64,000 nt of DNA. Origin: Cannabis sativa (lineage: Eukaryota > Streptophyta > Magnoliopsida > Rosales > Cannabaceae). The notes beneath the pieces were generated by a model, which worked only from the letters and a program-made list of their open reading frames with translations, did not search any database and was not told the origin of the DNA. Both the position numbers and the translations under genes were made by a program. Shown here piece by piece: positions 1 to 10,903 of the stretch; position 1 is the first letter of the stretch; every line of letters starts with the position of its first letter. The stretch is from NCBI RefSeq assembly GCF_029168945.1, contig NW_026870037.1:248001-312000 (forward strand), given 5' to 3'.

Positions 1-306
1 CATTACTGTGGCGCTGCTGGTTGGAGGTTGTGCCGCCAGACTTTATTGCGTGTAGCAGTCCCAACACGCTTCCTCCCATGCGGCATTTAATGCGACTTGA
101 TTGCTCAGGAGAAACCTGACACCTCGCGGAGATGCCTTAGCGTTGTGTGAGCTTCCGGGAGCATATTGAGTTCCATGTGCCTTCTCCGGGACCTACATCC
201 GGGACGTTATCTTATGGCCTAAAGACTTAGCAAATATTGTAAATTGCTTGATCCACGTGTCCCTGTCTGATTGGTCCACATATATTGGGCAAAATTAGGG
301 GCAACA
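1..306 (-). repeat. 3' LTR of the Tat element (partial)
   Basis: The stretch aligns without gaps to 11375-11680 and again to the third LTR ending at 14854. It ends in CAACA at 302-306, matching the TGTTG start seen at the other LTR edge. About six substitutions separate it from the right-hand LTR. The remaining 470 or so bases of this LTR lie left of the window. Confidence 0.9.
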
Positions 307-318
307 TTTACCCCCCAA
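307..318 (-). other. polypurine tract of the Tat element
   Basis: Read on the minus strand, the bases just before the 3' LTR are a purine run with six consecutive G (plus-strand TTTACCCCCC). This is the position where plus-strand DNA synthesis is primed in LTR retrotransposons. Confidence 0.7.
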
Positions 319-638
319 GTCTTGTTTATTTGGAAAATGAAACAAGGCTTGCTCAAGTGCCTCCGATTGACTCCTCGGTTTCCTGGCACGAGCTTTGAGC
401 GCGTGAGGGTGTATTTAATGATGGCATTTAATGCAGCGATTCACTTTTTGCAGAGGTCGATTCGTTTCACGCCCATTGATTGATACGGCGCATTAATGGT
501 GTCAGACGGATACTCAAGCGTTTCCACCGCCTTTATTGTAAATCAATCTGGTCCGTTGATCTTTGGGTATTTGAATCGTGCGCTTCCCTCACCGTTCGAT
601 TGGTAGGTGATGACGCCTGTTCCTTATGCATTTTTGCC

Positions 639-645
639 TATAAAA
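639..645 (+). promoter_or_regulatory. TATA box of the antisense gene in the Tat element
   Basis: TATAAAA occurs in the context GCCTATAAAAGCC. It is followed by a pyrimidine-rich stretch (about 650-690), as is common around plant start sites. It lies upstream of a good 5' UTR intron (donor GTAAGT at 842, acceptor TTTTTTTTACAG ending 1298) and of the ATG at 1308. A transcription start near 670 is inferred, not seen. Confidence 0.6.
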
Positions 646-841
646 GCCACCATCTTTTCTTCATTTCTGTTACTTCCCATTTCTTGCCAACTTTGCTCGA
701 ATTTCCAAGAGAGAAAATTCTCAGACCTAGAACGAAGCCTTCAAACACTTTGCAATTTTCCCAGTTCTTCTTTGCTCGTTGCTACCAGTCCTTCTCGTCT
801 TCACTCGACTTGCATCAGGACCCCCAGTTTAACACTTCATC

Positions 842-1298
842 GTAAGTTTTTTGCATCCTTTGCTTTGTTATTGAATGGCATATTATTACTTGTTCTGTTT
901 GTTCTTTTCTGGGTTTGCGTTCGAGATTTCTGGGCGTGCAAGTGTTTAAGTTCTTCATGTAGTTTGTTTGAATTTACTGCTCTAGTGGTATGATTGCCAT
1001 TGTCATGCCTCTGTTGTTATTGTGTATTTTCTTTGTAGAAGGCCATACGTTCTTCGTTTAATGGCTGCTTAGGGCATAGAACAGAATCTTTTCTTTCTGT
1101 TTTCTTTATCGCGTAAAGCCGTCTTCTGTGAATTTACTGCACCTGACACTTGTCCAGGGAATCCTTCTAGGGTTTTCTGTGCGACACGTGTCCGGAGGGG
1201 GCCTCTTTCCAGCGGTTAGGGGACCCCCATTCCCTTTTTCTTAATTTAGGGTTTGGTACGGGGCCTAACTGCTGGAATTTTACTCTTTTTTTTTACAG
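842..1298 (+). other. predicted 5' UTR intron of the antisense gene
   Basis: The donor GTAAGTTTTT at 842 matches the plant consensus. The acceptor at 1297-1298 follows a long T tract (TTTTTTTTTACAG). Removing 457 bp joins a pyrimidine-rich leader to a short segment that ends in ATG at 1308. The interior is T-rich and carries no open frame of interest. Leader introns of this kind often raise expression in plants; that role is inferred here. Confidence 0.55.
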
Positions 1299-1307
1299 AA
1301 TAGAAAA

Positions 1308-4300
1308 ATGTCTGCTTCTGGCTCCAAGTCCTCAAAGAAAAGCGGTAAGCGCATGGCTACCCTTGAGGAGGTCTCCCTAGGACCCGTAGCCCAGGAGGGG
1401 TATAAGTCCTGGGCGACCGGATGGGAGGCGGCAGAGCTTTATTCCACCTTGACCTGTCCCCACCAACTGGAGAATATTGTAGAGGTTGCTGGAATCAAGC
1501 CTTCCACCTCAGGGACCTACCATCGGCCACCTCGCGACGCGGAGACGCCCAACCACAACTACGGCGGCTTCGGAGCCTGGAGCCAAACGCACCTGATGGC
1601 CGGTGCCATGCTTCCTCTTCAGGATGACTTTGTTGATTTTCTAGTTTTTGTCGGCCTTGCGCCATACCAACTCATTCCCCAAGCTTATCGCGTGCTTTCA
1701 GGCTTATTTATTTTTTATGCCGCCCGAGGATGGGGATCTCCCCGCCCGGCAAAAATTTTGTATTTTTATGAACTTATTTCCGTCCCCAAGAAGGGGGACA
1801 AACTTAAGGACGGTTTTTATGGGTTCCGGGCCCACCCTGCTAACGAAGGGGTGGTCCCGTATAATAGGCAGACTCACGTTAAGGAGTATCGCCATCGCTT
1901 TTTCTTTTCCTCCAGATTTAGGGCAATGGACCATCCGGAGCTCCTCACTGAGTGGGTGAGGATCCCTCCATATGAACAGACTGCCCCTACCCAGGCCTTT
2001 CTTCGGAGAGCCCAGGCCTTTGCCTCTTACGACCGGGCCGATCTTGACGTCGGGGGTCTGGTCACTACGGAGAACTGCAGGAAGGCCAAACTTATCCTTC
2101 CGCATCAATCCGTGGAGGACTCTAACCTTTCCTGAGTCATCTGTCCCAATGTGAGGACGCCGGTTGCAGAGAAGACCTTCCGGGACGAGATCATCGCCAC
2201 GGCAGAGAAGAAATACCAGGAGTATCTCTACCGGAAGGCCCAGGAGAAGGCGTACTCTAAGGCCCAGGCGGCTTCCGGGAGGGCGCTCCGTGTGTGGAGC
2301 CCGGTAGAGAGAAGGAGTCAGGCAATTTCCGGGAAGCCCCTTCACATTGGGGATTCATCGGAGAGAAGGGCTCCCAGGCCACAGCCTTCGGTTCCAGAGC
2401 CAAACACTGAGGCTCTTGGTGCCAGCACTTCCGGCACCGGCGGTAAGTCTCCTTTGGTAATTCATTATGTCCCTTCTGTTGGCGAGTATGCCAGTCGTAG
2501 GCCCGTAGGGTTCGACGAGCGTCTGTATAGGTTTAGGATGCCCTCGACCCGGTGGGGAGATCATTTGAAGGAATTTTATTTTTCAAACTTAGGAGATTTC
2601 CTAGGTCGGTCCCGGATGGGTTCTGGTCCTCCGGAGCCCGTTCCCTTAGGTCCTTCGGCTTACATTACATCCAGCTGGTTCCGGCCTTCGGACAGCTATC
2701 TCGGAGATGATGCTGCCAGTATAAAAGTTCGGAATTTTGCTAGGGCCGAATTAGGAAGTCCGGGTAGGACTAGCTTATTTGCCATATCTTGTGTTGGTGG
2801 TTTCCCACGGATGTTCTAACACTTGCTTATTTTTGTTGTAGCAGGTATCTCCATGGACACCATCTTGGATCAGCTTGCTGGGGTTCACACTCCTGAGGCT
2901 CCTCATGCCTTTACTTCTTCCCCAATGGACCCTGCTCTAAAGATTTCTTCCAGCGCTCCCCCTGACACTATTGATTTAGTGGATGACGAGGAGGTGCTGC
3001 CGGGAGAAGGTCAAGAAAAGCAATGGGGCTTTTCTGAGGAAGTTAAAGAAGGTGCAGGAGGGCTCCGGGCTCTTCCTGAGGAAGTTGAAGAAGGTGAAGA
3101 AGAGCAAGAAATTGCTCTGATTCGCAAGCGTAAGGGCAAAATGATTGCCCAGGAAGAGCCCAAGCAGCCTCGGAGAGCTGACACTCCGGCCCACGGTCTT
3201 GATGGTGGGGTCTCTCCCATGGAAGAGAATCCTGCTCCTCCCAACATTGTGCTGACTCCGGTTCCTGGAGACGAGGCGAGGCAAGAGCTCCGGATAGCCA
3301 AGCATAACTATGCCATGGACGAATACTCCCGGGGGTTTGCCGAGGTGGAAGCCCTTAGGAGGGTTCTGCGGGTTGAGGTGCAAGAAACCATCAACAACCC
3401 GGAGTACCAGGATCCGTGGGACCTAAACTTGGACCCCCTGTCGGACTGGTTCCGTCGCTTCCTTGGGCCCACCTTGGCTCCCTTCGCCGCGGAGATGACT
3501 GGCGAGTTTGCTTCTCAGCTTACCCGGTGCGCGCCTAAGCGATTCGCAACTTGTGCCTCCCTGAACTCTATATTCCAGGTCCAGGACCTCAGCCACTCCC
3601 TCACCGTGGTAAGTGCTTTGTAATTTTGCTTTTCCCTTTATTTTTCTTTTTTGGGGATTCTTTCTTACACTTGTATTGTTGTTCAGCTTGCTGCTGAGGC
3701 TGGCCGCCTCTCCAAGAACATAATTAACCATGGCTTCGTTCTGTCTGATTTTGGGGACATGAACGACGCCAGGAAGGTCCTTCAGGATCTTACTGCGGAG
3801 AGGCAGCTTTACCAGGAGGCTGCTGAGCGCCGGGAGGCTGCTGCCAAGGCCAATGAGGAGGAGGCCAAGCGGAGGGAAGCCCAGGCGGAGGCCATGATCC
3901 GGGATGAGGCCCAGCGGAGGGACAGGCTGGAGGCCAAGCATCAAGAGGAGCTGAGGGCGGAAAGTGAGGCCGCTGCAAAGGCCAAGCGGGAGCTCCGTGA
4001 GGCCAGGGAAGCCTTGGACGAGATGGTTGCCAAGGTGAGATCCTTAGAGGAAACTCACCAAGCAAACTTAGAGTCCAGGGCCGCTCTAGCCGCGGAGCTG
4101 AAGGAGCTCAGGGACTTCAAGGAACAAGCCTCCAAGAAGGCAAAAAGAGCCGAGCTTCTCTCTCCCGTTTCCTGCGGCCGGTGCCCTAAGCGCTTCGATG
4201 ATGGAGTCTTCATGGCTTGGTCTACCAACGACCAAAATATCAAGCTTACTTTCTACCCCAAACCTGAGGAAATGATTGTCAAATTTTGGGAGAAGAAGAA

Positions 4301-4361
4301 GAAGCTTGATGCCATGGTAGAGGCACGTATCGGACCTCGCCTTCCTCCGCGTATTGATTGA
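1308..4361 (+). pseudogene. antisense gene of the Tat element: Transposase_28-type N-terminus plus coiled coil, one in-frame stop
   Basis: The gene lies on the strand opposite to gag-pol. The ATG at 1308 opens a frame whose N-terminal part (about residues 100-215, including PLQDDFVDFLVFVGLAPYQL) resembles the family annotated 'putative gypsy type transposon' (Pfam Transposase_28), known from antisense frames of Tat elements. The frame continues to 2763, broken only by TGA at 2133-2135, one C-to-T change from CGA. Two short introns keep the frame. The first is 2764-2844 (81 bp, phase 1, G|GTAGGA to GTTGTAGCAG). The second is 3609-3686 (78 bp, phase 0, GTG|GTAAGT to GTTCAG). The middle part is acidic and proline-rich. 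The last exon (3687-4361) is rich in Ala, Glu, Lys and Arg, with a long coiled coil at about 3760-4160, and ends in TGA. Function is unknown. The stop may make this copy a pseudogene, or only a 275-aa product may be made. Confidence 0.72.
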
Positions 4362-4847
4362 GCCGCTTGAGATTAACCCAGTACAACCAGGATTCCACCC
4401 ACTTCTCTTATTATTATTATTTTATTATTTTGTATATATATTTGCTGCTACCTTGGGACAATATATTTAGGCAGCTGTTTTTTATTTGAAGGGGAGACAA
4501 TTTTTTAAGGCCTGTCCCCGGGCCACTTGTATATATTTGACCTGCCCTGTGGGCTAGGATATTTATATGTGATCTCTTTTGCCACATATTTCTCTTTTTT
4601 GACCTGTCCTTTGGATTAGGATTTTTATACTTATGCTTTTTATTTTTGTGCATACTTTTTTGACCTGCCCTTTGGGTCAGGATATTTTGCTTAGTTTGTT
4701 TTCTGTCTGTCCGTGCGGTATACCCTAGTACCCCCCTGAGTGGCATAGAAACTTTGTTTTTAAGGCACTCAGTTTTATTCAACATGTAGAGGAGGTATAC
4801 ATTTGGACGGTACAAACTCTTTGAACAAAGTCTAAGTTATATCTTTG
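4362..4847. repeat. non-coding tail with about three 61-bp degenerate tandem repeats
   Basis: This gap separates the end of the antisense gene from the end of the integrase frame, so the two transcripts converge here. Units that begin GACCTGYCCT occur at 4539, 4601 and 4662 (spacings 62 and 61), with a shorter relative at 4509. Between the repeat heads the DNA is T-rich. Short tandem arrays between the coding region and the 3' LTR are known for Tat elements. No coding potential is visible. Confidence 0.6.
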
Positions 4848-5912
4848 CTATTGGTAATATTTTCTGAGGTGATCGGCATTCCAGGCTCTTGGCACAATGG
4901 TTCCATCCATTCTTTTTAGCTTGTAAGTGCCGGAGCCGATTTCGTCCTCGATTTCATATGGTCCTTCCCAATTTGGCCCAAGTACCCCTACTCCGGGTTC
5001 CTGGGTGGCTGGGAAGACTCTTCTTAGGACCATATCCCCAATAGCAATTTTTCTGTTTTTAACCTTAGAGTTAAAATACTTGGTCACCTTCTTCTGATAA
5101 GCTGCCATCCATATTTGAGACTCATCCCGGAGTTCTTCGACTTGATCCAAAGCCTCTTGAAGCAAACCTCGATTCGTGGCTGGATCGTAAGTCGTCCTCC
5201 TGTGGGATGGGAATAACGTTTCTACCGGGACCATCGCTTCACAACCGTACGCCATTGAAAAAGGCGAGTGACCGGTCGTGGTTCTGGGGGTCGTCCCGTA
5301 GGCCCATAACACCCTTGGCAACTCTTCAGGCCAGTTGTTTTTGCAGGCCAGCAGCTTTTTCTTCAAGGTGACCTTTAGGATTTTATTGACTGCTTTCGCC
5401 TGACCGTTTGTTTGAGGTCTGGCCACCGCGGAGAAGCTTTTCACTACTCCGTGTTGGTTGCAGAATTCAGTAAATTCCTCACAATCGAATTGCTTTCCAT
5501 TGTCAGAGACTATTTTGTGAGGCAAGCCATATCGACACACTATGTTTTTAATAACAAAGTCCAGTGCTTTTTTAGCAGTTATTGTCTTCATAGGCTCAGC
5601 CTCCGTCCATTTGGTGAAGTAGTCTACTGCTACTATTGCATACTTTACTCCCCCTTTTCCTGTTGGCAGGGACCCAATAAGATCTATTCCCCAAACCGCG
5701 AAGGGCCAGGGACTAGTCATCAGGGTGATTTCATTTGGAGGAGCTCTCGGTATGTTCGCGTACCTTTGGCACGAGTCACACTTTTGGACATAGTATATAC
5801 AATCTTTTTTCATTGTTGGCCACAAGTACCCTTGCCTCAATATTTTCTTTGAGAGACTAGGTCCTCCCGTATGATCTCCACAGAACCCTTCGTGGACCTC
5901 TAGCATGATTTA
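4848..5912 (-). pseudogene. Tat integrase (pol C-terminus), catalytic glutamate replaced
   Basis: The frame encodes an HHCC zinc-binding head (HEGFCGDH, then CDSCQRYA), a core with WGIDLIG (first Asp) and VSDNGKQF (second Asp), and a C-terminal domain ending RAWNADHLRKYYQ. The third DDE residue normally sits in a GQ.EAVN motif. Here the codon at 5394-5396 reads AAA, giving GQAKAVN, so Glu is replaced by Lys. An in-frame TAA at 5910-5912 separates it from the upstream RNase H. In a working element this enzyme inserts the cDNA into the chromosome; this copy should be catalytically dead. Confidence 0.85.
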
Positions 5913-7190
5913 TCTAGCTTCAGGGTCCGATACACACCTTAAATAAGGCATGCTGAGTCCTCTTCGGTAGAGAATTTGATCCATCATTACATAACGATGA
6001 GCTTGATACTGAATCTTCCGAGACAGTGCCCTTTCTTGGGGCAACTCACCTTTTGTTATGTATTTTATGATGGGGACCATCCAGCTGGGTTCTTGCCCAA
6101 CCGTTAGCGTGGTCTCTTTTATTTTGATGCTTGGCTCTGCCAAGCGTTCCACTGGTACTACCCCCAGCTCTTCGATTTCGCTATCCGAGGCTAACTTAGC
6201 CAGATAGTCCGCGTGAGCGTTCTTTTCTCGAGGGATTCTTTCTATTTTGTAGTCTGTGAACTCGTGGAGCAGCTCTCGGACTATTGCTACGTACGCGGCC
6301 ATTCGCTCGCCGCGGGTTTGGTATTCTCCGGATACCTGGTTTACGACCAGTTGGGAATCACTATAGACTTCCACTCTTTTGGCTCCTACAACTTTTGCTA
6401 GTTTCAGCCCTGCTATCAGGGCTTCATATTCGGCCTCATTGTTTGAAGCTGCGAAGTCAAACCGTAGGGCCGCCTGGAGTCGCAGTCCGGTTGGTGATAT
6501 CATAGTCACTCCAGCTCCGGAACCGTTCTCATTGGAGGCTCCATCTACAAATACCCTCCATGTAGGGATTGGCAGTACCGGCGTATTTGCGGTTGCCTCA
6601 GCTTCGTTGCATTCAGTAATGAAGTCCGCCAAGGCTTGGCCTTTTATAGAAATTTGGGGTATGTAGTGCAAGTCGAATTGACTTAGCTCCATTGCCCACT
6701 TGAGGAGCCTTCCGGACGCTTCAGGTTTTTGGAGGACCTGTCGGAGCGGGTGATTAGTCAGAATTTTGATCGGGTGTGCTTGGAAATATGGCCTCAACTT
6801 CCTTGATGCCATCAGGAGGTAAAACACCAGTTTTTCAATGACCGGGTATCTTGTTTCGGCCCCTATCATGCGCTTGCTGACATAGTACACGGGATGCTGA
6901 GTTTTCTCTTCTTCCCGGACCAGGGCAGCACTGACCGCGTGTTCGGATACATCCAAATAAAGAAATAGGTCTTCTCCGAGGATGGGTTTCGATAAGATAG
7001 GAGGCTTGGCCATGTGCTCTTTTAGCTTTTTGAATGCCTCCTCGCACTCGTCCGACCATTCGAACTTTTGGCACTTCTTTAGCACGTTGAAGAAGGGTAT
7101 GCACTTGTCCGTGGACCGTGAGATGAAGCGGCTTAAAGCAGCTACCTTTCCTAACGTTCGCACATCTTTATGTTTTTTGGGGGATGGCAT
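5913..7190 (-). pseudogene. Tat pol: RT-linked RNase H and additional archaeal-type RNase H
   Basis: The first part has the RT thumb/RNase H features seen in gypsy pol (FLYLDVSEHAVSAALV, ILTNHPLRQVL). From about 6560 downward follows a second RNase H with WRVFVDGASNENGSGAG, NNEAEYEALIAGL, VEVYSDSQLVVNQ and HADYLAKLA. It therefore has the D, E and D metal-binding residues of an archaeal-type RNase H. This doubled arrangement places the element in the Tat group. The frame is the same as that of the RT but is cut off from it by TAG at 7203-7205 and from integrase by TAA at 5910-5912. Confidence 0.85.
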
Positions 7191-7202
7191 GCTCAGGAGA
7201 GC

Positions 7203-7898
7203 CTAGATTTTTTCCGGATTTGCCTCAATCCCCCTTTGACTGACGATGAAGCCCAGGAACTTTCCTGATTTGACCCCAAAGGTGCATTTCTTTGGGTTGA
7301 GCTTCATGTCGTATCTCCGGACAACTTCGAAGCATTCTTCTAAGTCGCTTGCATGGCTGTTGCATGCTTTGGATTTGACGAGCATGTCGTCCACTTAAAC
7401 CTCCATGTTTCGCCCCAGGAGGCCTTTAAACATCCGGTTAACCATTCTTTGATAGGTTGCTCCGGCGTTTTTCAGTCCGAAGGGCATGACTAGGTAACAG
7501 TATACCCCCTTATCAGTCCTGAAGCTAGTGCACTCCTGGTCTGTCGTATGCATTTTTATTTGATTGTACCCAGCATAGGCGTCCATGAAGGACAGCAGTT
7601 TGAATCCAGAAGTGGCATTTACCATCTGGTTGATCCTGGGCAGCGGGAAGCAGTCCTTTGGACAAGCTTTGTTTAGATCGGTGAAATCTATACAGACTCG
7701 CCAAGTTCCGTTTGGCTTGGGCACCAGGACTGGATTAGCCAGCCACTCTGGATAGTATACGTCGCGGATCATGCCGTTAGTCAAAAGTTTGTCCACCTCT
7801 TTCTCTAGAGCTTCGACTTTCACCGAATCGAGCGGGGCGTCGCTTTTGCTGGACGGGAGGCATGTCCGGATTGACGTTGAGTACGTGGGTGATGACAT
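7203..7898 (-). pseudogene. Tat reverse transcriptase, stop codon in the YVDD motif
   Basis: Typical RT blocks are present: YYPEWLANPVLVPKPNG, WRVCIDFTDLNKACPKD, SFMDAYAGYNQI (first catalytic Asp) and MPFGLKNAGATYQRMVN. The active-site block should read YVDD, but its first codon is TAA (7395-7397), leaving V-D-D-M directly after the stop. A second stop (TAG, 7203-7205) replaces an expected Gln codon after NPEKI. The protease frame joins this frame only through a frameshift near 7780-7900. The enzyme cannot be made as one piece from this copy. Confidence 0.87.
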
Positions 7899-9336
7899 GA
7901 GGGCTTATGCCAGTCATGTCTTCTTGGCGCCATGCAAAGATGTCGATGGCGCCCTTCAGTGTTTTTATTATTTTTTCTTTTTCCTCCGGATCCAAGTTCT
8001 TCCCTAGCCGGAGTACTTTGGTGGAGTCAATGTCGCACACTGATACTTCTTCGACGTCCTCCATTGGTTCTACAATTCTTTCGGACCCCACACGGGGGTC
8101 CAACTCATCCTCTTCAGCCACTTCTGGCTCAGCTGACTCCCGGACCATTAGCACGGGCAGGTGGGTTGCGACACTGTAACATTGTCTTGCTTCCCCTAGG
8201 TTTCCCCTCACAGTTCCGATTCTGGCCTCCCGGGTAGGGAACTTTAGGCACAGGTGCCGAATCGATGTGACTGCGCCAAAGTCCACCAAGGCCGGTCGGC
8301 CGAGGATCGCGTTGTAGGCTGTCGGACAGTCCACCACTACGAAGGTGCGCATGTTGAATGTGCTCTGGGGGGTGTCCGGGCACAAGGTGACTGGGAGCCT
8401 TACTTTTCCCATTGGGATAAGTGTCGTCCCGTTAAACCCTGTGAGCTGGGACCCACTGGGTGAGAGGTCCCGGTCTGTCAAGCCTATCGCGGTGAAGGCT
8501 TCTTTGAAGAGTAAGTTCACGGAACTTCCATTGTCAATTAAGACTCTGGCCACCACTTTATTCGCGATGGGGGTCTCTATGACCAACGGGTCATGATGAG
8601 GGAAGCGCACCGTCTTGGCGTCTTCTTCCGTGAACGTGATGGGTTGGTCCATCAACCGGGGCCTTTGAGCTGGGAGTTGAGTAACTTCCCACACCTCATT
8701 GTGTTTCGCGGCTCCGGCGTATCGCTTAAGCTCCTTGCGAGTAGTCCCTCCGATATGGGGACCTCCGGAGATCATGGCTACCCTCCCATTAGGCCAGGGC
8801 GGCAGACCGGGGATATGCTGGGCGTCGCCCGTGGGAGCAGCTGGAGCCAATACTCCTGCTGTACCCCCTGGTGTTCCCTGAGGCATACCCACAGTCGCCT
8901 GACCCGGATTGAGGCGGGGCAACCTATTCTTGATCCACTCGTAGAGGTGGCCTAATCGGATTAGATTTTCGATCTCGTCTTTGAGATTCTTACATTCATT
9001 GGTGCTATGACCAATGTCGTTGTGGTACTCGCATCTCTTGCTCGGATCTCTCCGGGAGCTATCTTTGTACAACGGTTCTGGTCTCCGGTAGTGTGTATTT
9101 TGCCTAGTAGCAAAGTACACACGCTCTTGGGAGTCCGACAGCTCCGTGTATTGAGTATACTGGGGGGTGTACCCCTTTTTCTGGCGCTTCTCTCCCATCC
9201 GGGTGCTGCCTTTGGAGGATCTTTTACTCCTCGAACCCTGGGAAGGGCCTGTCAGGCTAGCAGCCGGAGCAGAGTGTGAAGGAGCTTGTCCATTCACTCC
9301 GGACGGGTTGCCGAAATGGGATGATGCTGGTGCCAA
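7777..9336 (-). pseudogene. Tat Gag C-terminus (zinc knuckle) and aspartic protease
   Basis: The frame opens in a region overlapping the end of gag and encodes a Gag tail with a CEYHNDIGHSTNEC zinc-knuckle-like motif. A protease domain follows, with the active-site motif VLIDNGSSVNLL (D-N-G-S). The acidic stretch around EVAEEDELDPR probably links to RT. The overlap with gag (9294-9336) is in another frame and exists identically in the duplicated copy. It could therefore be a natural frameshift junction or an old indel. The end of this frame runs out of homology near 7830, where RT continues in another frame. Confidence 0.8.
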
Positions 9337-10841
9337 GGCTTGGCCCTGCTATATCCGAGGGTAGCAGAGAATTGTATGCCACTTGCTTGTGGAGTTGCGG
9401 TCGAGGCAGTACCCGAGGGCGATACTCCGGGCATGTACCCTGCTATTTCGGTGGGATAGTAGCCTCCATAAGCCACGATTTGGGCTTCTTCGAGGTTGAT
9501 ATATTTTTGGACTCTCTTCTGGAAGTCCTGGAGGCTAGCAGCTCCTTCTTGTTGCAGCTCATTCCAGAAAGGAGTCCCAGTATGGATGCCTGCTTGGAGA
9601 AGTGCAAGGTGTTGTCCGTCGTCAACTTTCTTGGTTTTCGAGGCTTCCTCTCGGAACCTTTTTATGTAATTCTTGAAGGTCTCGGTGGGCAGTTGCTTGA
9701 TATTAGTCAAGGCACTAACCTCCAGATTGACCTTTCTTGCGGCGATAAACTGTCTCCGGAAGTTGGTCTGTAGTTTATTCCAGCAGCCCACGGATCCTGG
9801 TTCCAGTTTTTTGAACCATTCCTCCGCGGACCCACTTAAGGTAAGTGGGAAGCACAGACATTTGGCGTCATTGCTGACCCTCATGACCGTCATGACACGG
9901 TTGAACCGTGACAAGTGGTCGCTAGGATCGGAGTTCCCGGTATAAGCTGCCATTTCGGGCATCTTAAAGTCCTTAGGGAGCTCCGCCTCTAAGATGTGCT
10001 TAGCACATGGCTCTCGATCCTCGCTGTCCGAGTCGGAGTCATCTCCTTTCTGTCTCCGGGAGACTCGGGCAATGTCTTTTCGAAGTATGGCGAGTTCCGC
10101 CATAATTCCTTCATTCAACGTACCCGTGGAGACCGCGGGTCCGTATCTTTTTTGGTCAAGGTGATCTCGGAGATCACCTTGGTTCCCATTGATTTGATTT
10201 CTCAGATCAACGGGAGGACACCTCTGTCCTCTTCTCCCTCTACCCCCGGGTTCTTGGTGTACGGAAACGCTTTTTCGGTCCCCTCGATCTTGAGGGCCAA
10301 GGCTCCCTTTTTGGGGCTTGCCCCTCTGCGGACCTTTCCCTTTAGGGAAATCTGAGCGGACCTTTCGCGGATCCTGCACCTTTTTCTTTCGCCCTGGGGT
10401 AGAAGTAGGGTTTTTTGTTTGATTCCCTTCAGCAGGGTATCTTATAGGGCTAGGCTCCCTAGATTTCTGCTGCTAGGAATTAGGCGAAGACGTCGCTGGC
10501 TCCTTGTCGAGTCCAGCGGTCATTGCCTTGGGGTGCACGTGAATGCCAGCTGCTTCCATGGCTTTTTGCATGGCCAGCATCACTTCTTACATTTTCTGGT
10601 TTTGCGCTTTCTGAGCTTCGATCTCAGCTTCGTGATCGATAGCTTTTTGTCTGAGAAGCACCAGTTCTGAGTAACTACCTTCGTCATAGGCATACTCGTC
10701 GAGGTTTCCTTCGTAGTCATCATCGGGGACTATTTCTTCTTCCTCGGACTCCTCTGCTGCTCTTGAGGCTACATCTTCCTCATTCGGGTCTTGAGCGTCT
10801 TCCAGAGGACGAGGTTGACGAGTACTTCTTGTCTCCACCAT
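9294..10841 (-). pseudogene. Tat gag, two nonsense codons
   Basis: The likely start is the ATG at 10841 (MVETRSTRQPRPLEDAQDP). The track's earlier start lies in the leader. One frame of about 515 codons runs to TGA at 9294 and includes the retrotransposon Gag domain (SGSAEEWFKKLEPGSVGCWN, FRRQFIAARKVNLEVSALTN, LPTETFKNYIKRF). It is interrupted by TAA at 10587-10589 and TAG at 10473-10475, each one base from a Gln codon (CAA and CAG). The N-terminus is very acidic. The protein would form the virus-like particle. Confidence 0.8.
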
Positions 10842-10889
10842 GTTTGTGAAGTCAAATGTTTGTTTACAATAGCTTCCTTCAGCTCTCAA

Positions 10890-10903
10890 TGAAAGCACCA
10901 AAA
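10890..10903 (-). other. primer binding site of the Tat element
   Basis: On the minus strand, three bases after the LTR end comes TGGTGCTTTCATTGAGAGC (10882-10900), beginning with the TGG that pairs with tRNA CCA ends. The same first 15 bases occur at the same place in the second gypsy fragment (51325-51339). I could not assign the tRNA. Confidence 0.7.

Noticed and set aside
271..993. Open frames at the left edge on the plus strand
   Set aside because: They start at TTG or within LTR, promoter and leader sequence of the antisense gene, and have no recognisable domain.
2443..2844. Alternative longer intron in the antisense gene (donor GGTAAGTCT at 2443)
   Set aside because: It is phase-compatible with the acceptor, but the 2443-2763 segment is open and looks protein-coding. 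The donor at 2764 gives an intron of normal short size. Alternative splicing cannot be ruled out.
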